Shown here piece by piece: positions 1 through 7,915 of a stretch of DNA of 64,000 bases. The first letter of the stretch is position 1. Every line of letters starts with the position of its first letter. The notes under the pieces are model-generated. The model was not told where the DNA came from and did no database searches. It was given only the letters and a program-made list of their open reading frames with translations. Source of the stretch: JABDIP01 sp965212545 (GTDB lineage Bacteria; Pseudomonadota; Alphaproteobacteria; DSM-16000; Inquilinaceae); NCBI GenBank assembly GCA_965212545.1, contig CBDBVB010000035.1, positions 62,001-126,000 of the forward strand, given 5' to 3'. Position numbers and translations under genes: made by a program.

Positions 1-2
1 TT

Positions 3-1385
3 GACGCGGACCGCATCTGGGACGTGATCGTTGTGGGCGGCGGCAATGCTGCACTTTGCGCCGCCATTACGGCTGCCGAGGCCGGCGCGCAGGTGCTGCT
101 TCTTGAGGGCGCCTCCAGGCCCTATCGCGGCGGCAACAGCCGGCACACCCGCAATTTCCGCTGCATGCATCACGGCCCCCTGTCGGTTCTGACCGACAGC
201 TATGAAGAGGAGGAATATTTCGACGACCTGATGCGGGTCACGAAGGGGATTACGAATGAGTCGCTTGCCCGCCTCGCGATCCGCACGTCGGAGGAATGCC
301 TGCCCTGGATGGAGGCCCATGGTGTGCGTTTTCAGCCGTCGCTCTCGGGCACGCTCTCGCTGAGCCGCACCAACGCATTCTTCCTCGGGGGCGGCAAGGC
401 ACTGGTCAACGCCTACTACGCCACCGCCGAGGATCTGCGTGTGACCATCGCCTACGAGAGCAAGGTGACCCATGTCGAGATCGAGGGCGGCGCCTTCAAC
501 GGCGTTCGCATCGCGTCCGACGGCGGCGAGTTGCCGGTCCGGGGGCGGGCCTGCGTCATCGCCTCGGGCGGCTTCCAGTCCGACATCGACTGGCTTGCCG
601 ACGCCTGGGGCCCGGCGGCGCGCAACTTCCTGATCCGCGGGACGCCGTACAACCGCGGTGTCGTGCTCAAGGACATGCTGGACCAGGGCGCGCAGTCGGT
701 GGGCGATCCGACCCAATGCCACGCCGTCGCCATTGACGGCCGCGCGCCGAGTTTCGATGGCGGCATCGTCACCAGGCTCGACTGCGTGCCGTTCTCGATC
801 GTCGTCAACAAGGACGCCGAGCGCTTCTACGACGAAGGCGAGGACGTCTGGCCCAAGCGCTACGCTATCTGGGGTCGGCTGGTGGCGGCGCAGCCCGACC
901 AGGTCGCCTATGCCATCATCGATGCGAAGAGCATCGATCTCTTCATGCCCTCGGTCTTTCCGCCGGAGAAAGCGGACACGATCGAGCAGCTTGGAGACCA
1001 ACTCGGCATCTCTGGGGCGAACCTGGCCAGGACGATCGCTGCGTTCAACGCCGCCTGCACCGAGGGCGGCTTTCACCCCACCGAACGGGACGGGCTGGCC
1101 ACGGACGGGATCGCGCCCGCCAAGTCCAACTGGGCGCGCCCGATCAACGAGCCGCCCTATTACGGATACAGCCTGCGCCCCGGCGTCACCTTCACCTATC
1201 TGGGGCTCAAGGTCGACGAGACTGCGCGGGTCAGCGGGCCGGAGGGCGCTTACGCCAATATCTGGGCCGCCGGCGAGACCATGGCCGGCTCGATCCTCGG
1301 CCAGGGCTATCTGGCCGGCTTCGGCATGACCATCGGAACCGTCTTCGGACGCATCGCCGGCCGGGAGGCTGCCGCTCATGTCTAG
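3..1385 (+). CDS. tcuA: FAD-dependent tricarballylate dehydrogenase TcuA (5' end outside window)
   Basis: The reading frame is open from base 3, so the true start lies just left of the window. A dinucleotide-binding motif VVGGGNAALCAA near the N-terminus binds FAD. The C-terminal GQGYLAGFGMTIGTVFGR closes the FAD site, as in the FAD_binding_2 / fumarate reductase flavoprotein family. In characterised systems TcuA oxidises tricarballylate to cis-aconitate and passes electrons to TcuB. The next gene downstream is tcuB, which supports the name over a generic flavoprotein. The stop codon TAG at 1383-1385 is part of the CTAG target duplication of an inserted palindromic element; before insertion the tcuB start (ATG at 1378-1380) would have overlapped the end of this gene. 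Confidence 0.9.
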   Translation, partial: DADRIWDVIVVGGGNAALCAAITAAEAGAQVLLLEGASRPYRGGNSRHTRNFRCMHHGPLSVLTDSYEEEEYFDDLMRVTKGITNESLARLAIRTSEECLPWMEAHGVRFQPSLSGTLSLSRTNAFFLGGGKALVNAYYATAEDLRVTIAYESKVTHVEIEGGAFNGVRIASDGGELPVRGRACVIASGGFQSDIDWLADAWGPAARNFLIRGTPYNRGVVLKDMLDQGAQSVGDPTQCHAVAIDGRAPSFDGGIVTRLDCVPFSIVVNKDAERFYDEGEDVWPKRYAIWGRLVAAQPDQVAYAIIDAKSIDLFMPSVFPPEKADTIEQLGDQLGISGANLARTIAAFNAACTEGGFHPTERDGLATDGIAPAKSNWARPINEPPYYGYSLRPGVTFTYLGLKVDETARVSGPEGAYANIWAAGETMAGSILGQGYLAGFGMTIGTVFGRIAGREAAAHV

Positions 1386-1649
1386 CCCACATCTCTCACC
1401 ATGGTCACGGTCTGCGTCGTGTTCGGGCGGTCCGATCCGTCAGGAAAGGGTTGAAAAGCGTAGCATCGCTACGGTTGAGGCCCTTGACGCCGCGGGCGGG
1501 CCGCCCGAACACGACCCGGAGGGCGGCGCTGTCCCGCCGACAGGGTGCGTCAGGCCGTTTGCCCGATGCGCTGCATCGCGCCGCACGGCCTTCCTTCCCT
1601 GTCGGCGGGACAGCACCGCGCAGACCGTGACCATGGTGTGAGATGCGGG
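1386..1649. mobile_element. 264-bp palindromic MITE-like element with CTAG target duplications
   Basis: The two ends form an inverted repeat of about 31 bp with two mismatches: CCCACATCTCTCACCATGG at the left and its near reverse complement at the right (to 1649). Direct repeats CTAG flank it at 1382-1385 and 1650-1653. Inside are two further perfect or near-perfect hairpins: one pairing about 1417-1433 with 1498-1515, and one pairing about 1527-1545 with 1597-1615 (GCTGTCCCGCCGACAGGG and its complement). The whole could fold as a three-way junction. There is no credible protein gene; open frames on both strands give the same peptide start, which simply reflects the palindrome. Removing the element and one CTAG restores ATG TCT AGT GAC ACG, an overlapping tcuB start. 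The parent transposase is unknown; several families, for example IS1380, make 4-bp duplications. Confidence 0.8.
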
Positions 1650-2755
1650 CTAGTGACACGATCCAGGAAGCCCGCCGGCAGATCGAGATCTGCAATGCCT
1701 GCCGCTATTGCGAGGGATATTGCTCGGTCTTTCCGGCGATGATGCGCCAGCGCGCCTTCGCCGATGGCGACGTCACTCAACTGGCCAATCTCTGCCACAA
1801 CTGCCGCGGCTGTTACTACGCCTGCCAATACACGGCGCCGCACGAGTTCGACCTGAACCTGCCGGCCGCTCTGGCCCACGTGCGCGTCGAAAGCTGGGAG
1901 GACTTTGCCTGGCCCGGCGGGTTGTCGCGGCTGTTTCAGCGCAGCGGCGTAGCAGTGGCAGCGTTCCTCGTTGTCGGCATCGCGCTCCTGTTCTGGATGG
2001 CCAGCGCGTTCCGCCCGGCGGTCGGCGAGGGGTTCTACGCGGTCCTCTCTCACACAACAATGGTCGCGGTCTTCACACCCGCGTTCCTGTTGCCGCTCGT
2101 CTCGGTGGCCATCGGTCTCAGGCGGTATTGGGCCGCGGTCGGCGGCGCCCCGGTTCGCCTGCGCCACCTGTTCGCGGCCCTTGTCGACACCGCCAACTTG
2201 CGGAACCTTTCCGGCGGCCAGGGCCAGGGATGCAATTTCGAACGCGAGGACCGGTTTTCGGATCGCCGCCGGCAGTTTCACCAGGCAACGCTCTGGGGAT
2301 TCCTGCTGTGTTTCGCGTCCACCTCGGCGGGCACGGTGATGCATTACGCCTTCGCATGGGAAGCGCCCTACCGCCTTTTCACCTTGCCAAAGCTTCTGGG
2401 TCTCCCCGGCGGTCTGTTGCTGGTCGTTGGGACCGCCGGCCTGGCGTGGCTGAAAACCCGCGCGGACGCGGCCCTGGGCGCCCGCGGCGTTTGGGGTGGC
2501 GAAATGGCCTTCGTCCTGCTCCTCGGTTTTGTGAGCCTCTCCGGACTGGGGCTCTATGCGGCATCCGGCACGAGCGCCGTAGCGATCCTGTTGGCGCTGC
2601 ACCTCGGATCAGTACTGGCGTTCTTTCTGCTCATTCCATTCAGCAAGATGGCGCACGGATTCTATCGGTTTGCCGCCCTGGTCGCCGAGGCGCAGCGGAA
2701 AGACCCGGAGACCACGACCGCACGCACTGCGCTCCAGGCGGACAACCGAACGTAA
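1643..2755 (+). CDS. tcuB: Tricarballylate utilisation 4Fe-4S membrane protein TcuB
   Basis: This 370-residue protein re-oxidises the flavin of TcuA and sends electrons into the membrane chain. The N-terminus carries two four-cysteine iron-sulfur motifs, C17-x2-C20-x2-C23-x3-C27 and C51-x2-C54-x2-C57-x3-C61. About six hydrophobic segments follow from about residue 100, typical of the TcuB/CitB family. The present ATG lies inside the right arm of the palindromic element; only the first residues differ from the inferred ancestral start (MRASDT now, MSSDT before). No strong ribosome binding site precedes this ATG, so translation may be weaker than in the ancestral coupled arrangement. The third usual partner, the transporter TcuC, is not in the window. 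Confidence 0.9.
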   Translation: MRASDTIQEARRQIEICNACRYCEGYCSVFPAMMRQRAFADGDVTQLANLCHNCRGCYYACQYTAPHEFDLNLPAALAHVRVESWEDFAWPGGLSRLFQRSGVAVAAFLVVGIALLFWMASAFRPAVGEGFYAVLSHTTMVAVFTPAFLLPLVSVAIGLRRYWAAVGGAPVRLRHLFAALVDTANLRNLSGGQGQGCNFEREDRFSDRRRQFHQATLWGFLLCFASTSAGTVMHYAFAWEAPYRLFTLPKLLGLPGGLLLVVGTAGLAWLKTRADAALGARGVWGGEMAFVLLLGFVSLSGLGLYAASGTSAVAILLALHLGSVLAFFLLIPFSKMAHGFYRFAALVAEAQRKDPETTTARTALQADNRT

Positions 2756-2833
2756 AGGCGGGGGGCGGCTTCCGGGCCGTGCTCACGGGCGCGATCGCCG
2801 ATATGGTTCAGCTGGCGGCGGCCGGAAGCAGTA

Positions 2834-2854
2834 AGGCCGCCTCGTGGGCGGCCT
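2834..2854. terminator. GC-rich hairpin downstream of tcuB and of the ancestral tRNA-fMet
   Basis: AGGCCGCC (2834-2841) and GGCGGCCT (2847-2854) form an 8-bp stem with a 5-base loop. The stem lies 13 bases from the tRNA fragment. Before island integration it would have followed the tRNA-fMet gene directly, so it was probably that gene's terminator; it also lies 80 bases after tcuB. No long T run is present on either side, so the activity is inferred. Confidence 0.45.
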
Positions 2855-2866
2855 ATTCGGTAAAGC

Positions 2867-2911
2867 TGGTTGCGGGGGTAGGATTTGAACCTACGACCTT
2901 CAGGTTATGAG
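2867..2911 (-). repeat. att site: duplicated 3' 45 bp of tRNA-fMet (island left end)
   Basis: This stretch matches 51717-51761 base for base, from the encoded CCA through the T arm and variable loop into the anticodon loop, then diverges. It is not a complete tRNA: the D arm and 5' acceptor strand are missing. Such 3'-end duplications are the classic scar of tyrosine-integrase insertion into tRNA genes, and the integrase gene begins 176 bases away. Confidence 0.93.
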
Positions 2912-3054
2912 ACAGATTTTGCTCCATAGCTCCAAGGCCTTGAGGAATAGTGATCTTGGGGAGTTTTCGATCTAACATCATGTTATTTATCGTGAAATTT
3001 TTTGACCCTGAGCGACGGTTGGCGTAATCAGGCGACATCGCCTGCAAGATCGGG

Positions 3055-3064
3055 TGTTGACATA
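3055..3064 (+). repeat. TGTTGACATA repeat near left att
   Basis: The decamer TGTTGACATA lies 23 bases before the integrase ATG. A partial second copy (TTGTTGATGG) follows at once. The same decamer occurs twice in tandem at 51654-51674 next to the right att site. Such pairs could be integrase arm-binding sites; this is inferred from position only. Confidence 0.4.
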
Positions 3065-3086
3065 TTGTTGATGGGCCATCGAGACC

Positions 3087-4292
3087 ATGGCTGAACGTTT
3101 GACCGATTCGCTGGTACGCAAAGCTAAGCCGCCAAAACGGGCGCAATGTTTCATATGGGATACTGAGATCAAAGGATTTGCCCTGCGGATCACGTCAGGT
3201 GGCGCCAAGGCCTTTGTGCTCGACTACCGTGCCAACGGCAGACAACGCCGGATCACCATAGGATCATACCCGGATTGGACAGTGGCAGCCGCCCGGGATG
3301 AAGCGAAAACCATGAAGCGTGAAGTCGACCGAGGTGGCGATCCCATGGGCGAGCGCCATGCCGCGGCGGCGGCACCCTCGTTAAAGGACCTATGGGAGCG
3401 CTATAGAGCGGACCATCTGCCGATGAAGGGGTCGCGGACACAGGCAGACGAACGGAGCATGTGGGAAAAGATCATCCTCCCAGCACTAGGCGCGATGAAG
3501 GCGACCGAGGTTACTCACAGCGACGTGGAAGAATTGCATCGGCGCATTACGGTTAAGCGAGGCACGCCAATCCGAGCGAATCGAACGATCGAAGTCCTGC
3601 GCAAGGCCTTCAACTTAGCCATTCGATGGGGATGGCGGATGGATAACCCAGCATCCGGAATTCGCCAGAATCCAGAAGAAAGTCGCAACCGTTACCTCTC
3701 CCAACAGGAGCTAGCTCGCTTATCTACGGCTCTTTCGGAACATCCGGAGCAAGTCTCTGCGAACGCGATTCGCTTGCTGATGCTCACCGGGGCACGGCGT
3801 GGCGAGGTCCTGAACGCGCGCTGGGAGATGTTCGACCTCAAGGCAGGTTTGTGGGTTAAGCCCTCTGCCCACACGAAGCAACGCCGGGAGCACCGCGTTC
3901 CCCTCTCCGCCCCCGCCCTCGCGTTGCTGACTGAGATCAAGGAGCGCCAAACCAGCCCTTATGTATTCCCCGGCAAGACTCCTGATCAGCCGCTGACCGA
4001 CATCAAAAGGACCTGGATGAGTGTATGCCGAGAGGCCGCTGTGGAAGATGCCCGTATCCATGATCTTCGGCATTCCTTCGCATCCATTCTGGTCAGCCGG
4101 GGAGCATCTCTCCCCCTAATCGGCGCCCTCCTCGGGCATACTCAGGTGACAACTACTGCGCGTTACGCGCATCTCTATGATGAGCCATTGCGCGAGGCAG
4201 TGGAACAGGTAGGCTCAGCCATAGAGCAACGGGAAATTCCGGAGAATGAACCCGTCGTGGGACTTGGCTTCAACGACCAAACAACAGTGTAA
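3087..4292 (+). CDS. Tyrosine recombinase/integrase, P4 type
   Basis: This 401-residue protein catalyses site-specific recombination between the island and tRNA-fMet. The N-terminal 90 residues (LTDSLVRKAKPPKRAQ, FALRITSGGAKAFVLDYR, ITIGSYPDWTVAAARDEA) form the DUF4102 arm-binding domain of P4-like integrases, followed by a SAM-like core-binding domain. The catalytic domain shows the first arginine in LTGARRGEV, the HxxR box in IHDLRHSFAS, the second histidine in LLGHTQ and the nucleophile tyrosine in TTARYAHL. Length and motif order are complete, so it looks functional. It sits at the end of the island away from the intact tRNA. It is followed without a gap by a small gene of unknown function. 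Confidence 0.95.
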   Translation: MAERLTDSLVRKAKPPKRAQCFIWDTEIKGFALRITSGGAKAFVLDYRANGRQRRITIGSYPDWTVAAARDEAKTMKREVDRGGDPMGERHAAAAAPSLKDLWERYRADHLPMKGSRTQADERSMWEKIILPALGAMKATEVTHSDVEELHRRITVKRGTPIRANRTIEVLRKAFNLAIRWGWRMDNPASGIRQNPEESRNRYLSQQELARLSTALSEHPEQVSANAIRLLMLTGARRGEVLNARWEMFDLKAGLWVKPSAHTKQRREHRVPLSAPALALLTEIKERQTSPYVFPGKTPDQPLTDIKRTWMSVCREAAVEDARIHDLRHSFASILVSRGASLPLIGALLGHTQVTTTARYAHLYDEPLREAVEQVGSAIEQREIPENEPVVGLGFNDQTTV

Positions 4293-5090
4293 ATGAGCAG
4301 CAAGCTCGACGAAATTACAGTCTTGCCGTTCGGCGAGATCATTCACGATGTGATTCGCGAAATGGGCAAGCTCGGCAACATGCCTGGTCAACCTGTGCCG
4401 CTCCCCGAATTCTACTCCGCGCTTCGAGCACGAATACAGCGCACCGGTAATGAGTTGCTCTCCGCGAGAACTGGAGATGAAGTTGCAGCTGCCAAAACAA
4501 AGCTCGAGCTATTGCAGAAAGAAGAAGGCAAACTCGTATATCAAGCTAAGATTACCGCGATCGAAGGATTGCTCCAGCAGGTTTACGTTTGTCTGGCTTT
4601 TTTGGACGGCCAAAAGGTCGTGGTTCCTTCAGCCCATTTTGCAGGCGACGTCGATTGGAAGAATGAATCACTTAGATTTGCGGAAAAACATTACACAAGA
4701 CTCAGGCTGGTTCGCGGTAGTCAGCTTTCTCCGGAACTAATTCCGATCATACGAGGTGGTCTGTCGGAGAAGGAGGCATCACGACAAACTGAGCATCAAA
4801 CGGTGCCTCCGACCTCTACCGGTGCCCCTGGCCGACCCACCTCCATGCACCTTGTTGAGGCAGAATTCAGACGGCGCGCCGAAGAAAACCTGACTGCCTC
4901 AACGCTCAAAGCGGAATCGGAGATACTCGTTGAGTGGCTAAAGGACACCCACCCTCGTAGTCCGCAAGCCACACCTAAGACGATCAAGAATCGCATAAGA
5001 CACGAGTATAACGCACTAAAGCCGAAAGAATCTCCGCAGCTAGAGCGAATTCTGACCGGTTTGAATCGTAAGGGATTCCCAGAGGGTTAG
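4293..5090 (+). CDS. Hypothetical protein linked to the integrase
   Basis: This 265-residue protein starts on the base after the integrase stop codon, so the two are probably translated together. It has no signal peptide or membrane segment. Residues about 55-85 (LSARTGDEVAAAKTKLELL) look helical, and a proline/threonine linker near 165-180 separates a C-terminal part rich in charged helices (ESEILVEWLKDTHP, TIKNRIRHEYNALK). The C-terminal part resembles a small DNA-binding or regulatory domain found beside integrases, but I do not recognise the family. A role in integration control is inferred from position only. Confidence 0.7.
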   Translation: MSSKLDEITVLPFGEIIHDVIREMGKLGNMPGQPVPLPEFYSALRARIQRTGNELLSARTGDEVAAAKTKLELLQKEEGKLVYQAKITAIEGLLQQVYVCLAFLDGQKVVVPSAHFAGDVDWKNESLRFAEKHYTRLRLVRGSQLSPELIPIIRGGLSEKEASRQTEHQTVPPTSTGAPGRPTSMHLVEAEFRRRAEENLTASTLKAESEILVEWLKDTHPRSPQATPKTIKNRIRHEYNALKPKESPQLERILTGLNRKGFPEG

Positions 5091-5105
5091 AAATCTGATT
5101 CATAT

Positions 5106-6457
5106 GTGGACGCCCCCTGTTGGCAACGGATTTGTGAGTCGTTCTGATTGGTTGCTTTCATATGTCCGGCCTGTTGACGCGGCATGGTGTTCGCCGCTGG
5201 CCTTGATGGAAATCCGCGAATGGGGTCCCTAATCAAGATGGCGCGCTAGAAGCGCGTTGAATCAGACGGAGTATTCCCATTCTTGGGCCGATCGTCACAC
5301 ATCACGGTCTGCCGTCACCAATTTCGTTGGCGGTCTGTGGCTTAGGCTTGGCCTAGCCGGCAAGGCCGATAGATCTCCTGTCGTGCCAGCAAAGCCCAAG
5401 CTATCCGGGCCAGTTTGTTGGCGAGCGCGACCGAGACGACGCGCACGGGTTTCTTCGCCAGCAGTTCTCTGAGCCATGCCGCCATGGGCGTGTCCTTGTC
5501 GCGGCAATGACGAATGACGGCGGTCGCTCCGACGACAAGAAGCCGCCGGAGATATCGATCGCCCTGCTTGCTGATGCCGCCTAGGCGGACTTTGTTGCCG
5601 CTTGAATGCGGCTTTGGTACGAGGCCGAGCCAGGCTGCGAACTGACGTCCCGACCGGAACCGCTCGGGATCGTCGACCGTTGCGGCGATCGCCGTTGCGG
5701 TCACGACGCCGATGCCCGGAACGGAGGCCAGCCTGCGGCTCGCCGCATTCTCCTTGTGCCAAGCGAGCAAGGTTCGATCGAGCGTCTGCAATTCTTCCTC
5801 CAGCTCGACCAGCCGCCGCACGAGAACGGCAAGTGCTGTCCGTGCCAGTTCCGGGAGCTTCCGACTTTTCTCGGTCTCATCGAAGGCGGAACGACTAAGC
5901 TTCAGAAGGTTCTGAATGCCTGGATTTGCGACCCGGCCAAACTCAGCCAAATGAGCGCGAAGGGCATTCGCCGCCATCGTCCGCTGACGCACGATCAGCG
6001 ACCGGGCGCGATGGATCATCAGAATGCTTTGCTGCTCTGGCGACTTGATCGGAACGAACCGCATGGTCGGCCGCCTGACGGCCTCGCAGATCGCCTCCGC
6101 ATCGGCCGCGTCATTCTTGCCCCGCTTGACATAGGCTTTGACGTAGGCCGGCGGCATCAGCTTGACCTCGTGGCCGAACCCGACGAGAACCCGCGCCCAA
6201 TGATGAGCGGTGGCGCAGGCCTCGACTCCGATCAAGCAAGACGGCAGCTTCGCAAAGAAAGGCTCCATCTGCTTCCTGCGCAGCCGCTTCATGAGGATCG
6301 GAGCGCCAGCCTCATCGACACCGTGAATCTGGAAGACGCTCTTTGACAGGTCCAAACCAATCGTTGTGATCTTCATCGTGGACGTTCCTTCTCAATGCGG
6401 TTCGCTTAGCCCCGAACACATTACGGTGCTTCGACGCCGGAGAGCGGGGGCGTCCAC
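5106..6457 (-). mobile_element. IS110-family element (IS1111-like) with subterminal inverted repeats
   Basis: A perfect 12-bp inverted repeat, GTGGACGCCCCC (5106-5117) and its complement (6446-6457), brackets a single transposase gene on the minus strand. The non-coding stretch downstream of the gene (5118-5341, 224 bp) is much longer than the one upstream (6377-6445, 69 bp). This asymmetry, together with subterminal repeats, is typical of the IS1111 subgroup, in which a structured guide (bridge) RNA is encoded in the long right-end segment. The element lies directly against the left side of the IS630 transposase gene and may have removed that element's left end. Confidence 0.8.
5342..6376 (-). 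CDS. IS110-family transposase (DEDD recombinase)
   Basis: This 344-residue protein mobilises its element using a RuvC-like DEDD nuclease domain and a C-terminal serine-containing Transposase_20 domain. Visible acidic residues are D9 (GLDLSKSVFQIH), E52 (GVEACATAHHW), D89 and D92 (KNDAADAEAI). The C-terminal domain holds SVPGIGVVTATAIAAT, FAAWLGLVPKPHSSG and RLGGISKQGDRYLRRLL, the usual IS110/IS1111 signature. Length is normal and no frameshift is seen, so it may be active. Confidence 0.95.
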   Translation of the reverse strand: MKITTIGLDLSKSVFQIHGVDEAGAPILMKRLRRKQMEPFFAKLPSCLIGVEACATAHHWARVLVGFGHEVKLMPPAYVKAYVKRGKNDAADAEAICEAVRRPTMRFVPIKSPEQQSILMIHRARSLIVRQRTMAANALRAHLAEFGRVANPGIQNLLKLSRSAFDETEKSRKLPELARTALAVLVRRLVELEEELQTLDRTLLAWHKENAASRRLASVPGIGVVTATAIAATVDDPERFRSGRQFAAWLGLVPKPHSSGNKVRLGGISKQGDRYLRRLLVVGATAVIRHCRDKDTPMAAWLRELLAKKPVRVVSVALANKLARIAWALLARQEIYRPCRLGQA

Positions 6458-6466
6458 CTCATCAAG

Positions 6467-6497
6467 ATGCAGGCTGGTGAAGGAGGCCAGCCTGCAT
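6467..6497 (+). promoter_or_regulatory. Hairpin over the start region of the IS630 transposase
   Basis: ATGCAGGCTGG (6467-6477) pairs with CCAGCCTGCAT (6487-6497). The Shine-Dalgarno AAGGAGG (6480-6486) lies in the loop, and the first two bases of the ATG at 6496 lie in the stem. In read-through transcripts this fold would limit ribosome access, a known strategy by which IS elements avoid activation from outside promoters. The effect is inferred from the sequence only. Confidence 0.5.
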
Positions 6498-7444
6498 GAC
6501 GAGACCTCTTTCGACGGATCTGAGGGAACGCCTGGTCTTGGCGGTTGAGGATGGCCAGTCCCGCCGTTCGGCGGCGAAGGTCTTCGGGGTGTCCGCGGCG
6601 ACGGCGATCCGCTGGGTTGACCAGTGGCGGCGCAGCGGCTCGGTCGCTCCCAAGCCACAAGGTGGCGACAATCGTTCGCATCGGATCGAGGCTTACGCGC
6701 AGGAGATCCTGGCGCTGATCGATGAGGCGCCGGACATCACCCTGGCCGAGATCGTGGCACACCTGGATGAGACGCACGGCCTCAAGGTGGCCCAGAGCAC
6801 GGTCTGGCGTCTGCTCGACCGCCGCGGGCTGACGTTCAAAAAAAACCGCGCACGCCACCGAGCAGGAGCGGCCTGACATTCTGCGCCGCCGCCAGGCCTG
6901 GTTCGACGCGCAGCCCGATCTGGACCCCGAGCGGCTGGTCTTCATCGACGAGACCGGGGCGTCGACCAAGATGGCACAGCGCCATGGCCGGGCGCCTCGC
7001 GGCCAGCGCTGCCGCGCTCCGGTGCCCCATGGCCATTGGAAGACCACCACCTTCGTCGGCGCACTTCGGCTGGAGGGGATGACCGCCCCCATGGTGCTCG
7101 ACGGTGCCATGCACGGCGCCGCCTTCCTGGCCTATGTCGAGCAGGTGCTGGTGCCGACGCTTGAGCCCGGCGACATCGTCGTCATGGACAATCTGCCGGC
7201 CCACAAACTGCGCGCCGTGCGACGGGCCATCGAAGCCGCCGGCGCCGAACTGCGGTTCCTGCCGCCCTATAGCCCCGACTTCAATCCCATCGAGATGGCC
7301 TTCTCAAAGCTCAAGGCCCTGCTCAAAAAGGCCGCCGCACGAACCCGCGATGACCTCTTCGACGCCATCGCCTACGGCATCGACACCTTCACACCGCAAG
7401 AATGCCAAAACTACTTCGTCGCCGCAGGATATGACTTGGAGTGA
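6496..7444 (+). CDS. IS630-family transposase in two frames joined at an A8 tract
   Basis: The first frame (6496-6876, 126 residues) has an HTH domain (RRSAAKVFGVSAATAIRWV) and a second winged-helix region (KVAQSTVWRLLDRRGLTF). The catalytic frame follows from the A8 run at 6838-6845 (TAHATEQERPDILRRR onward). It carries the DDE triad: D in VFIDETGAS, D in VVMDNLPAH and E in NPIEMAFSKLK. Only the joined product is full length (about 315 residues). Some IS630 members are thought to use slippery A tracts for frameshifting; alternatively the extra A inactivates the gene. The right end of the element is probably near TAGAGCATTTTCTGATC (reverse complement of about 7443-7459), but no matching left repeat was found, possibly because the IS110 element cut it off. 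Confidence 0.85.
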
Positions 7445-7462
7445 TCAGAAAATGCTCTAGAT

Positions 7463-7506
7463 TAGGCCCGAAATTATCGTACCTGGCTTATTTTGGGCCT
7501 ATTTTT
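7463..7506 (+). terminator. Hairpin plus T run after the IS630 gene
   Basis: TAGGCCC (7463-7469) and GGGCCTA (7495-7501) can pair, followed at once by TTTTT (7502-7506). The loop is long (25 bases) and an alternative pairing with TTCGGGCC (7505-7512) exists, so termination strength is uncertain. Confidence 0.4.
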
Positions 7507-7574
7507 CGGGCCCGCCAAAGTCGCTACCTGTCACCTAGAAGCGTGCGGTTTCGCGCATTCTCAGGAAATGACAG

Positions 7575-7865
7575 GTGCAGCAGCAGATGACGGAAATCGA
7601 AAATCCCGGTGGGGGCCAGGAAAGGCCAAAGCCTCCTCGATCCTCAATCTTCGAAGGATACATCACCGAGGTCGAATATGCTCGCCAGCGCGGCGTCAGT
7701 GTACGCACCTGCCAGCGCGACCGGGCCCTTCGCCAAGCGCCCCCGCATGTGATCCTCGGCAACCGAATTTTCTATCGCATTGACGCCGTTCGCACCTGGC
7801 TTGAGGCTCGGGAACGTGGCGCCGAACGGATTATCCGCGGCCGCAGGTCGGTCGGCGGCCGGTAG
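7575..7865 (+). CDS. Small HTH DNA-binding protein (AlpA/excisionase-like)
   Basis: This protein has 96 residues from GTG at 7575, or 92 from the in-frame ATG at 7587; AGGA at 7562-7565 fits the GTG better. The core GYITEVEYARQRGVSVRTCQRDR is a winged helix-turn-helix like those of AlpA and phage excisionases. It is followed by a RIDAVRTWLEARER segment typical of MerR-like excisionase folds. It lies just upstream of the primase-helicase gene, the usual position of a regulator or directionality factor in P4-type satellites. The role in excision or transcription control is inferred from the domain and neighbours. Confidence 0.75.
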   Translation: MQQQMTEIENPGGGQERPKPPRSSIFEGYITEVEYARQRGVSVRTCQRDRALRQAPPHVILGNRIFYRIDAVRTWLEARERGAERIIRGRRSVGGR

Positions 7866-7915
7866 CGGTCAGCCCGCAATGCGTCACAATCGCCGACCCA
7901 GTTGGCACAGCGAAA

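Noticed and set aside
1417..1615. CRISPR-like or riboswitch reading of the hairpins between tcuA and tcuB
   Set aside because: There are no repeated spacer units, and the target duplication plus terminal repeats explain the structure as a mobile element.
1550..2602. Open frame of 350 codons on the minus strand across tcuB
   Set aside because: It is antisense to tcuB and the palindromic element, with a composition typical of a GC-rich shadow frame and no domain.
2867..2911. A second complete tRNA gene near the integrase
   Set aside because: Only the 3' 45 bases are present; the 5' acceptor strand and D arm are absent, so it is an att duplication.
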